This document shows, in pieces, positions 1-10,200 of a stretch of DNA of 64,000 nucleotides. Under the pieces are notes generated by a model. The model had not been told where the DNA came from, did not search any database, and was given only the letters and a program-made list of their open reading frames with translations. The stretch's first letter is position 1, and the number at the start of each line of letters is the position of its first letter. The position numbers were made by a program, and so were the translations under genes. Source of the DNA: Alopecurus myosuroides (lineage: Eukaryota; Streptophyta; Magnoliopsida; Poales; Poaceae); assembly GCA_028641055.1 (NCBI GenBank), contig CM054062.1, positions 178,394,726 through 178,458,725 of the forward strand, read 5' to 3'.

Positions 1-2060
1 TGGACCTATGGGAGTACATCAGCCGGGTTCGAGTGAGAACCGTGAGCAAACTCATGGAAGTAGCAAACAGTTGGTCGGAGGGTGAAGAATCAGCGCGCAA
101 TAACCACCCTCACCCGAGGAAGATCACATGGAAACATCATATCCTCATGTAGGAAACAAAAGATATAATAATGATCAAAACAGGAGAAGGAAGCGCAAGA
201 ATCGGGCCTTCAATGAAATGGAACCCGAGTTAGTGGCAGCCGAGTTTCCGGACAGTCGCAGCAACGACTACCACTGACAAGGGCGAGAACAGCCGTGAGA
301 TCAGGAGCGTGAGCGCGGGAAGTAGCAGAAGCGCGAGTGGCAGCCGCGGAAGATCCAAGCAGACGGGTTACCACCCATGTCAATCGAGCAGCAACTCGAA
401 GGGCCATGCCCAAACCATATGTACAACGATCACAATGGAATCTGCAGATCCAACCACAAATTGAAAGACTCTCGCATATTCAACCTCCTCAGGAAGCATC
501 CTACAAGAAACAGAGAGAAGCCCAACTGGCAGGATTCCCGTCTGTCCCCGGAGCACTGGCGATAGGTGCGCCACCACCTCCCCCAGCACCAGCCGCCCAA
601 CCTCAACAACAACCCCAAGCACAAGGAGCACATCGGGCTGTAGTGGTACAACACCAATATAGGATGGGTTACCCGGAAGAGTACGAATACCAGGAGCCGA
701 AAGGAAAGGTGTGCATGATACAGAAAGGTGCCTTTTCCAAAAGGAGTCAAAAGCTCATTACCAGGCAGGTGAATCTAGCAAAAATATCACCCCTGCAACA
801 CCCGAGTTCCTGGACTGGTCCGATGCAAGTATCACCTTTTCCAGAGCTAACCACCCGCTTCGAGTCCCCTTCTCAGGAAAGGCAGTACTAGTACTCGAAG
901 CTCAAATCGGAGTCTACGATCTCAATTGAGTGTTCATGGACGGAGGAAGCGGAATTAATATTATCTACATAGACACTCTAAAAGAGATGAACATGCCAGT
1001 AAGCAATCAAAAAATTCATTCCACGACATTGTGCCTGGGAAAGCAGTCAAACATTTGGGTACAATAACGCTCGAGGTGGTCTTCGGAGAACGCGACAACT
1101 ACAGGAAAGAGAAACTCAACTTCAAAGTAGTCGACTGGCCGTCGCAATGCAACCCAATACTCGGCAGAACAACGTTCGTGAGATTCATGGCAGTCGCCTA
1201 CTATACGTACTTGATGCTCAAAATGCCAGGACATAGGGGAATCATCACAGTGCGCGGAAATTGCAAAAAGTCTGATACTTGCGACGTTGAGTTCAATAGA
1301 ATATCACAATCGTTTGGAATGCAGCAAGAACTAGCAGACATAACAGCTACAACTGATCACTCGACTCACCCCTTGACCAAGGAAACAACACCAGAGATGA
1401 AATTCGATGTGAACAAGGACACAACAGAATATCAGGTTCACCCGACTGATCCAGCAAAGAGTGTCCAAAACGCTGCCTATCGCATAGGTAAGCGCGCTCG
1501 TCGAATTTCTCCGTGAGCACTAGAAAATATTCGCATGGGCCCTAGAGGACATGCCAGGAGTACCCAGTAAATTCGCTAAGCACTGGCTCTATATCTATAA
1601 GGATGCAAAGCCAATACAACAATCTACTCGTTGTTTCTCAGAACCAAAGCAGAGAGCGATAGGAGAAGAAATCAATAGGCTACTCGCAACAAAATTCATT
1701 CGAGAGATCAAAATAGCAACTTGGCTCGCCAACCCGGTGCTGATAGACAAGAAAAATACTGAAAATTTTACGGATGTGCATAGACTACACCTCAATGAAC
1801 AAATATTGTCCTAAAGATTGGTTCCCGCTCCCACGCATCGATCAGATTATTGATTCGACTGCAGGCTGTGAGACGCTATCCTTCCTCGATGCGTATTCAG
1901 TCTACAATCAAATACTCATGAAGCGAGAAGACGAGGAGAGGCATTTACTACTTCGAGCTAAGGAAGATTTCGATTAGCTATCTTGATCAAGAGTATGCAA
2001 CAAGGAGCATGAGGAGGGGATCCAGACACATATACCCATTAGTCCAATGTTCGTGGGAAA
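1..2060 (+). mobile_element. Decayed Ty3/gypsy (Tat-type) gag-protease-RT fragment
   Basis: Broken reading frames in the order of a Tat-lineage gypsy polyprotein. Around 1-110 is the end of a gag domain (KLMEVANSWSEGEE-like). Around 377-565 is a gag C-terminal block with a degenerate Cys/His motif. Around 935-1000 is the protease motif DGGSGINIIY, followed by the protease C-terminal block containing NPILGRTTF at 1031-1260. 1551-1977 is the N-terminal half of reverse transcriptase, with CIDYTSMNKYCPKDWFPLPR and a SFLDAYS block. At least four frame changes and several stops separate the pieces, and the sequence leaves the element at about 2060, before the RT active site. No LTR is visible, and the window edge cuts the 5' side. 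The lineage call rests on the family-typical wording of the RT and protease blocks. It is a dead fragment. Confidence 0.85.
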
Positions 2061-2500
2061 GCGGCTCTAGAAAATGGTTCCAGTTTATGCTCAATGTTTT
2101 TCAGTTCAGATTTGTCACACAATTTCTCTAAAAAAAGAACAATTTTTCTATTATAATTTGCCATAGTGTTCTTTTTTTATAAACACGTTACAAAACGTCA
2201 ACACTCATGTGCACACACATACACTCACCCATATGAAGGCATACATGCACACATACCCCTACGAGCACCTCCAAGAGATTGAGCTGACGGGTTGATTTTG
2301 AGATTGACAAAGTCTCCATAAAATAAGATTTCAACAATATACGACACACCTGTGGTTTGAACTCTGATCGGCTGGGGGTACAACCACTCTCCTAACCATC
2401 CAACCACATGGTTCACAATTCGGCTCAGCGTTAATGTAGTACGTTGTAAGAACCGTTGTTCCAATAAATCCGTGCCGTAATAAAACAAACTAATGCCTGG
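2061..2500. repeat. Dispersed grass repeat, unclassified
   Basis: No gene. 2170-2260 is a CA/ACAC-rich stretch, followed by a block at 2260-2420 with phrases such as gagcacctccaagagattga and ctaaccatccaaccacatg. I recognise these as a common short dispersed repeat in grass intergenic DNA. I cannot assign its class, and no terminal inverted repeats or target duplication are obvious. Confidence 0.4.
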
Positions 2501-2509
2501 TTAGATTTA

Positions 2510-2746
2510 GACTGGTCATAGTGAGAGTAACTTAGGTGGTAACATCACACATCTCAAGACAAATTTGCTGATATGACATGTATTTAATAAGGAGAGGAGG
2601 GTTTGTGGTAAATATGTTTGCTTATATGGCATGTATTTAATGAGGAGAGGAGGGTTTGTGGTAAATATGTTTGCTTATATGGCATGTATTTAATGAGGAA
2701 AGGAGGGTTTGTGGTAACATCAGTCACACGTAACAAGAAACAATGA
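2510..2746. repeat. MITE-like sequence with 53-bp tandem triplication
   Basis: Three consecutive copies of a 53-bp unit run from about 2571 to 2720; the TATTTAA core recurs at 2581, 2634 and 2687. The flanks (tggtcatagtgagagtaact, ggtaacatcacac) resemble an abundant non-autonomous DNA element of grasses. Copies two and three are nearly identical, and copy one differs by a few bases. No coding content. Confidence 0.6.
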
Positions 2747-3149
2747 GTCTATAAACTAATAAGAGCCTCTTTGGATTGAAAGAATTTTGTAGAATCTTGG
2801 AGCATTCCAAACCATAGGAATTTTTCCTATGAAATGCCATTGGAGTGTAGGATTGGCACCACCAAAATGCTAAGGAATCTATCTCTATGCTTTCTATTTC
2901 ATAGTAATCTCAACATGAGCTCCAATCTCTTTTTATTTTTTTCTTTAAGAAGTCTGATGCACTCGTACTCTATCTCTCTACTCTCTCCCCATTCCTTCAA
3001 AGTTCATGCGTTTGTTTCCTGCATCCAAATACACCTCTTACAAAATTGTTGTGTTTTGAAATTCCTGCATTTGTTTCCCTAGTACGAAGGTAGTAACACC
3101 TTGAAAAAGAAAAAAAATATTAGAAAAATTCCTACCGGCTGCAACTAAT
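2747..3149. repeat. 403-bp direct repeat, copy 1
   Basis: Runs from gtctataaactaataagagc to ctgcaactaat and is nearly identical to 3471-3873. The start (gagcctctttggattgaaag) resembles the end of Tourist/Harbinger-like grass MITEs, but I see no matching inverted end. Short ORFs inside are non-genic. Confidence 0.8.
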
Positions 3150-3470
3150 CTATACTTCTTATAAAGCAAAATCCCACTAACATGCATTAATGATTTTTCT
3201 ATCTCAACACGCAAGCTATCCATATCATCCATTCTCCTAGCCAATCAATTGTCCATGTCATCTCCACTAATTTTTATTAATCACTACATGTAAGCTACAC
3301 ATTATTCATTTCTTAAACCATCCAATTATTCATATTAATAGTTTAAAATCTATACTATGATAAATTGAATTTTTCATATTTATTTAGAACCAAAATGTAT
3401 CACATCTCTTATAAAATTTTGTTTAAAATATGATGTAGTTTCTAAAACGATCCCCGCAGCAACGCGCGGC
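3150..3470. mobile_element. AT-rich insert with Helitron-like ends
   Basis: This 321-bp AT-rich segment separates the two 403-bp repeats. It starts TCTATACTTC (the T is shared with copy 1). It ends with a GC-rich hairpin-like stretch (cccgcagcaacgcgcggcg), both as seen in small non-autonomous grass Helitrons. The CTRR terminus expected after the hairpin is absent because copy 2 begins there. Assignment is tentative. Confidence 0.35.
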
Positions 3471-3873
3471 GTCTATAAACTAATAAGAGCCTCTTTGGAT
3501 TGAAAGATTTTTGTAGGAATCTTGAGCATTCCAAACCATAGGAATTTTTCCTATGAAATGCCATTGGAGTGTAGGATTGGCACCACCAAAATGCTAAGGA
3601 ATCTATCTCTATGCTTTCTATTTCATAGTAATCTCAACATGAGATTCAATCTCTTTTTATTTTTTCCTTTAAGAAGTCTGATGCACTCGTACTCTATCTC
3701 TCTACTCTCTTCCCGTTCCTTCAAAGTTCATGCGTTTGTTTCCTGCATCCAAATACATCTCTTACAAAATTGTTGTGTTTTGAAATTCCTGCATTTGTTT
3801 CCTAGTATGAAGGTAGTAACACCTTGAAAAAGAAAAAAAAATATTAGAAAATTCCCTACCGGCTGCAACTAAT
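3471..3873. repeat. 403-bp direct repeat, copy 2, abutting ALG6
   Basis: Second copy of the 403-bp unit at 2747-3149, with only scattered substitutions and one-base indels. It ends 40 bp before the ALG6 start codon, so it probably supplies most of the proximal promoter or 5' leader. No TATA box is clear between it and 3914. Confidence 0.8.
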
Positions 3874-4257
3874 TAAACTAGCACGAGGATCTCCTGGAAG
3901 CAAAAGCCCTCCAATGGCGAAGCCGAAGAAGTCCCGGAGCCCCGCCCCAGATCCGCCCACCGCCGCCCGGCTCCCATGGCAGCCCCCAGCGCCGCCGCTC
4001 GCCACCGCCCTTCTTATCTCTCTCGCTGCCCTCCTTCTCCGCGCGCTTGTCTCCGTCGGCCCCTACTCGGGCCAAGGCGCGGCGCCCAAATTCGGTGACT
4101 ACGAGGCTCAGCGGCACTGGATGGAGCTCACACTCCACCTCCCCTCATCCGACTGGTACCGCAACACCTCCGCCAACGACCTCGCTTACTGGGGACTCGA
4201 CTACCCACCCCTCTCCGCCTACCAGAGCTGGATCCACGCTCGCCTCATCAACGCCTC

Positions 4258-4264
4258 CCTCCCG
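4258..4264 (+). other. Apparent 1-bp deletion in ALG6 exon 1
   Basis: The sequence is cctcccgacgcc. Restoring family reading requires one further C (Ser-Leu-Pro-Asp-Ala). Upstream codons are in frame with 3914; downstream codons are in frame with 4261 and join exon 2 correctly as Ser-Lys-Leu-Leu-Met. Confidence 0.8.
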
Positions 4265-5344
4265 ACGCCGTCGCTCTCCGATCCTCTCGCGGGTTCGAGT
4301 CTCATGAATCGTACGCACCCACTGGACTAGCGTTTACTACATCGTAATGTGCAGAATTGTGTGCTTGTTTTAAGTCATTGCGGCCTGTTTCCTGTAGGAA
4401 GTTGCTTATGCGGTGGACGGTGCTCTCGTCCGATCTGATGGTGTTCTTCCCCGCAGCGCTATGGTTCGTGTGGACATACATGAATAATGGGGTTGGTGGT
4501 GGCAGGGAGAGGCGAGATGGGTGGATGTGGCTTATCGCCATGGTTCTTATCAACCCGTGTCTAGTATTAATCGACCACGGCCATTTTCAGGTAGAGATTA
4601 TACCAGTGGTGTATGTGCATTGGAGCAGGGAAATATTTCTGACTGCATTGTCCATTGTGTTACATTCTATCCTGACATGTGTTTTGTTTCAGTATAACTG
4701 CATCAGCCTTGGGCTGACACTGGGAGCGATTGCTGGTGTCTTGTCAAGGAATGAGCTTGTTGCTGCTGCTCTCTTTAGTCTTGCAATTAACCATAAGCAG
4801 GTTCTCCCTTTTTCTGGAATAATTTTTTTTCTTCCAGGAGTTGAAACTGTTTTCTTGAAAATTATTCACTACTTCAGTGGGAAATGGAGTAAAATCTGAA
4901 GGACTGATGTGTGTCGGTTACAAGTCTTGCATGAATTTGAACCTACTACAAATTCTTACTCTACTTTTATAAGACTAATCCGCACCATTTTTTCTCTGTT
5001 CATATACAGGGTTTTTCAAACAAATTGTGATTCTAAAATTTATGAGCCACATTTGGTATCTTGCAGATGAGCATGTACTTTGCGCCAGCTTTTTTTGGGC
5101 ATCTTCTTGGGAAATGCATGAAGCGGAAGTATCCAATTGTTGAGATCATGAAACTCGGCTTTGTTGTACTGGGAACTTTTGCTCTTGTTTGGTGGCCATA
5201 CTTGCATTCGTATGAGACTGCCATACAGGTAATGACTACACATACTGTCTGGTTATATACCGAAGAAATGTTGTTTAACAAACATGTAGAGATGTCTTTA
5301 CTCTTTACTGAGCTGGTTGATTCATCAGAACGAAACTTATATTA

Positions 5345-5505
5345 CTCCCTCCGTTCACTTTTATAAGTCATTTCAATTTTGGCCACATATATTCTAAAAT
5401 GAGTGAATCTAGACTCATTTTGTACATAGATTCACTCATTTTACTATGTATGTGGTCAAAATTGAAATGATAAGTAGTGTGCCTTATAAAAGTGAACGGA
5501 GAGAG
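5345..5505. mobile_element. Stowaway MITE in ALG6 intron 4
   Basis: A 161-bp element with terminal inverted repeats (CTCCCTCCGTTCACTTTTAT at the left; the right end is its imperfect reverse complement), flanked by TA at 5343-5344 and 5506-5507. The interior is also self-complementary (the two gtgaatcta/tagattcac blocks), so it would fold into a long hairpin. This is the Tc1/mariner-type Stowaway structure of grasses. It sits inside intron 4 and does not disturb the splice sites. Confidence 0.9.
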
Positions 5506-6354
5506 TATGTATAATTGGCTTAATTCACTGTTTGTCAATCATTGCTAAACATGTCAATTCTACTGTCAGGTGATCTCTCGATTAGCTCCATTTGAGAGAG
5601 GCATATATGAGGATTATGTTGCAAATTTCTGGTGTAGCACCTCAGTTCTTATCAAGTGGAAGAGGTTGTTTGAAATAAAGCCGCTGAAACTCATGAGTCT
5701 TTCTGCTACCATCCTGGCTTTCTTGCCTTCATTTATTCAGCAAGTCAAGTCACCGAGTAATCTTGGCTTCCTCTATTCTCTGCTGAACAGTTCATTCTCG
5801 TTCTATATGTTTTCGTACCAAGGTATGTTCAACTACTAAGTGATATTCTTTTTTTTTTGGGCAAGTGTATGTAATGTTTCTTGAATTTCATGTTTCCTTT
5901 TTTCCTATTTGCAGTGCACGAGAAATCAATTTTGCTTCCTCTTTTACCTGCAAGCCTTTTAGCATTGCATGAACCTCACCTGTATGGGTGGTTCACCTAC
6001 TATGCACTTTTTTCGATGTTCCCGCTTATCTGCCGTGATCAGCTTCTTCTACAATATATAGCTGTTCTTGGCTTATTCTTTCTTATTTACTACTCACCTG
6101 GCGGAAGCTATCTAAAGGAGGCGAAAATTCCATTTGGAATAAAGGCAGTTCTGAGCCTGCCATTGTTATGCTCGATCATACTTCACATTGTATACCTGCA
6201 AATAGAGCCTCCAAAGAGGTATCCCTTCCTCTTTGATGCACTGATAATGTCCATCTGTTTCTCACAATTCGTTATTTTGAGCCTGTACACAAACTATAAG
6301 CAATGGATGTTGGACTTCCAACCTAGACCAGTAGGTAGGAAGAAGGACCTGTGA

Positions 6355-7233
6355 TTGGAAATTTTGACGGCTAATTTTATAGAAAATAGTCATTGTACCA
6401 TTGTGACCTTGAGTGTGTTTCTCTGTAACGAAATTGGTTCATCTTTTATGAAATGGATGAAATCTTTCCATGTGGAGCAGATCAGAAATTTGTGTTTTGA
6501 GAATTCTTTTGTGTTATGTAATTCTGTTGTGTATGATAACTAAAATCTAAATGCAAGCTATGCGGCCTTGGTAATATCTGTACCAAGTATGATAATATCA
6601 GCCGTCAGGAAATACAACATAGATGAATGTCTTGCTATCATTCTACTTGAATTTACAAATGCTGGTGGCCTGTTTAAATCCTTGTACCATCTTCTTATTA
6701 TCAGATTGGTAGTCTGGTCCTAAATTCTAACATACAATTGGACCACCATTGAAACACGAAAATTGTACGGCAACATCATTTTTGTGCATATGTAACATAG
6801 AGACTGTTGTATCACAACATTATCTTCTGAGATGCTTCCATGTGAAAACTGCTGTACAATGTCTTTTTGTGTGATAGGAACATTTTTGGTGCAATGAGCT
6901 AGTCATGCCAATAGTTAGGATCGAGCTACCCATAAATTGGATTTGTTTTTCCTATTATCAGTGGAAGTAGTGAGAACTGTTTGTTCAGCGATGCACAACA
7001 GTTAGTAGCACATAGGAGGTATTTTGGCTTGTTCTTTATGTTTACCCTAATTATCATAGAATTGGCTTTGTTCTTGATGCATCTTCTAGCCATACACCGT
7101 ACAAAATCACTCGGGGAATCCTAATGGTAAATCAAATAGAATACAAGTTCTTCATATCTCTACATATTCGGCAAGCCACTTGCCGAGGAGTAGGAAACGG
7201 TCCGAGCAAAAGGCAAAGAGATCCAGAAATCAG
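6355..7233. other. Intergenic region between convergent genes
   Basis: About 880 bp between the ALG6 stop and the receptor kinase stop. It must hold both 3' untranslated regions. It is AT-rich with no convincing ORF. I see no repeat structure or clear single polyadenylation signal. Confidence 0.6.
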
Positions 7234-10200
7234 CTACTTTGGTTCGACCTTGGACTGGAAGGAATATCCTCCGCTGTAATCGTCGAATGAGTCGGTGCTC
7301 ATGTCCTTGTCCTTCTTTGGGAGAGGATCGTCGTAAGGGTGGCGAGGAGGTGCGCCTTTTGTGACACCGAAATCAGTTGCTGACGTGGAGGCTGATGTGG
7401 AGGCACTGCTGAGCCCCTCGCTTTGCAGCATCGTCTCAATCTCCTTGACGACGTCGCTCATCGACGGTCGGGCCGCAGCGCCCTCCTCCACACACCGGAG
7501 TGCCAGGTGCACGAACTTGCTGAAGGCGGCGAGATGGTTGGTGTTGATGATCCTGGAGTCTATCATGGCCCTGAGGCCGCAGAATTCGGTGTCGGCAGCA
7601 TCGAAAACCCTCTTGGCCTCCCGGACGATGTACTTGCCCTTCTCGATCGGCTGCCTCGCAATTATCAGTTCCAGCATGACCACGCCGAAGCTGTAGACGT
7701 CGCTCTTCTCTGTCAGTTGCTGAGACATGTAATACTCAGGATCCAGATAGCCCTGCAGGTGAAGAACAAAAACCATCAGCGGAAGGATGGGATGGAAGGA
7801 TGGGCAATGCAATGCAAGAGCTGATTGCTGAGCCCGACTTACGAGCGTTCCTTTCACTTGGGTGCTGACGTGCCCCCTCTCGGTCTCGGACACTAATTTG
7901 GAGAGGCCGAAGTCGGCGACCTTGGCGGTGAGGTGCTCGTCCATGAGGATGTTGCTGGACTTGACGTCCCGGTGGATGATGGGTGGGTCGGCGAGCTCGT
8001 GCAGGTAGGCCAGCCCGCGCGCGGCGCCCAGCGCCACCCGGAGCCGTTTCTTCCAGTCGAGGTACAGGCCGCTCTTGCCCGCGAGGCTGTCGCGCAGCGT
8101 GCCGGCGGACATGTACTCGTAGACCAGCATCTGCTCGCCCTGCTCGAAGCAGAAGCCGACGAGGCCGACCAGGTTCTTGTGGTGCACCCGGGAGAGCAGC
8201 TCGATCTCGGTCTTGAACTCCTGCCCGCCCTGCATGGACCCCTGCTGCGCCCTCTTGATGGCGATGAACTGCCCGTTGGGAAGCATGCCCCTGTACACCT
8301 TGCCGTACCCTCCGTATCCCAGCTCGTTCGCCTCGGCGAAGTTGTTGGTGCTCCGCTTCAGCTCCTCGTGGGAGAACCACCTCGCCCCTTTCAGCCGCGG
8401 CGCGCCGCCCTTCTCCTCGCTCCGAGCCCACGACGCTGCAGCAAAACCTCTTACTCAGTCCGGCCGTAGCTCATCCGGCAGGTGAACATGGCAACTGTTT
8501 TCTGAGAGAGACTGCGTACCGAATGGCCCGCCGAGCTCTTCTGTGGCCTTCTGCGCGCGCCGCCTCTGCACGAGCGCGTAGACTGCCGCTCCGACGAGCG
8601 CGATGACCAGGACGCCGCATCCAACCGCGATCCCGATGATGGCGCCCTTGCTCGTCGACGGCGACCCGTTTCGATCTGCAGACCCCAACATACTATCTCA
8701 GGATGCAGTCACAAATACATTGGCACTTGAGTCACAAGTGTATCGATCCTTGTTGGGTAAAAGACCTGGGAAGGGATAGGGGGAGGCGATGAAGTAGTAG
8801 GGGCCGAACTCCTTGGGCGGCTTGAAGGTCTGGTTGCTGAGGTCGAAGCCGATGCGCATGACCTCGGAGCGGTTGAAGTAGGGGCCGCCGGAGGGGAAGA
8901 GCTTCACCTGGACCTGCATGTAGGAGTCGCTGTTGAAGAAGGGGTCCTGCAGGGAGACGGAGCCCGGGGTGAGCTCCAGCTTGGTCCACAGCTTGCTCTC
9001 CAGCTCCTGGAACGCCGTGCCGTTGCCCACGTCGCCGAACAAGGGCGCGCGGAAGTACATCACCCCCTGGTACGGGTACGCGCACCCGCAGCTCTGCGGG
9101 CTCATGCTCTGCTCCGGCGGGCATGCCCCCGACAGGCATTTCAGGAGGCTCGTCGTGTACGCCGGCGACGGCTCGTGCTGTGTCACGTTGCAGTACGCCG
9201 TGTTCGGCAGGTGGTCGCACACCGGGTTACCGGCCAGCCTGACAACACCGTTGTAAGTAAGATCACAGCAGTGTACCTACTGCCATTGTCTGGAAACTTG
9301 AATTGGCACTACTCAGTCAGTACTCACGCGAGGGTGCCGTTGTAGCTGGAGGTCACCGTGACGGAGGAGAAGTCGTTGTCCTTGAAGCTCACCATGCTCA
9401 GCTCGCTGCTTATGCTCCTCCCAAGGTCGAGGGTGCCATTGAACGCGTTGCCATCGAGGATCCTGCAAGGAAGCGCTGTCAGGCTTGACACTGTACTCTA
9501 AAAGACCATCAGTTTTCATCCGATTTTGTTGAGATGCAAAAGAAGACAGGTGCTGGCGCGTAGGCTTACACTTGCTGCAGCTGCGGGCTACTGAACAGTC
9601 TCATCGGCACCGTGCCGTAGAGCCTCCCGGATTGTATGATCCTTGATTTGGCACCACAAGACAATATTAGATCTAGGCATCCGAGCGAATGTACTGTGAA
9701 GCTGCAAAGATTTTCAGTGGGAACTTACAGGGCTGAGAGCTGTGGCAATTTCCAAAACCACTGTGGGCTTGGTGAAGGATCAAACGTGTTGTTGCTCAGA
9801 TCACTGGGGTGCAAATCGACCAGAAAAATTATCAGATCAAGCCTTGTAATTGTGGCATGCAGTTCGAACAAATTAGCAGCAGAAATCTTGTGCGTGTGCG
9901 AATTGCGTAGTGCTTACACATAATTGAGAAGAGTCATCCCAGACATATCGGGCAACCGTCCCGTAAGCTGGTTGTTTGCTAAGTTGCTGAAACATGTGGC
10001 AATAATGTGCTTACAATGGCTATAGATTTGTACTTGCACAGTGTATTTAGCAGCTCTTGAACAACTTACAGCTCGTTGACGTTAGTGAGGTTATTCAGGT
10101 TTGACGGGACCGGGCCGGAGAGGGAGTTTCTGTCCAGCCGGCTGTTCAGACATATAACATAGAACGTGACCAAGGATTCATATATGGCAGTTCATCTCAC

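Larger units (their letters stand above)
3914..6354 (+). pseudogene. ALG6: ALG6 alpha-1,3-glucosyltransferase gene with exon-1 frameshift
   Basis: ALG6 is an ER multi-pass protein that transfers the first glucose from dolichyl-phosphate-glucose to Man9GlcNAc2-PP-dolichol. Exons by GT-AG sites: 3914-4310, 4398-4590, 4693-4800, 5067-5228, 5570-5822, 5915-6354. These total 1553 nt, one short of 518 codons. Family signatures include GDYEAQRHWMELT, WGLDYPPLSAY, DHGHFQYNCISLG (across the exon 2/3 junction), LAINHKQMSMYFAPAFF (exon 3/4) and RLAPFERGIYEDYVANFWC. Hydrophobic segments occur throughout, and the C-terminus is lysine-containing (RKKDL). Exon 1 reads from ATG in one frame, but its last 50 nt (PDAVALRSSRGFESHES) are in the +2 frame. 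The break lies in the C-run near 4261, where three C replace an expected four. As written, the product stops in exon 2 after about 146 residues. All later exons and splice sites are intact, so a sequencing error or a very recent lesion are both possible. Identity is secure; functional status is not. Confidence 0.9.

Noticed and set aside
210..413. Minus-strand ORF of 67 codons
   Set aside because: Antisense shadow of the decayed gypsy gag; no motif.
2834..3827. Pair of similar ORFs (2834-3082 and 3522-3827)
   Set aside because: They are similar only because they lie in the 403-bp direct duplication; the sequence is MITE-like and not coding.
7361..8485. Plus-strand ORFs opposite the kinase domain
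   Set aside because: Shadows of the GC-rich kinase exons; composition only, no domain.
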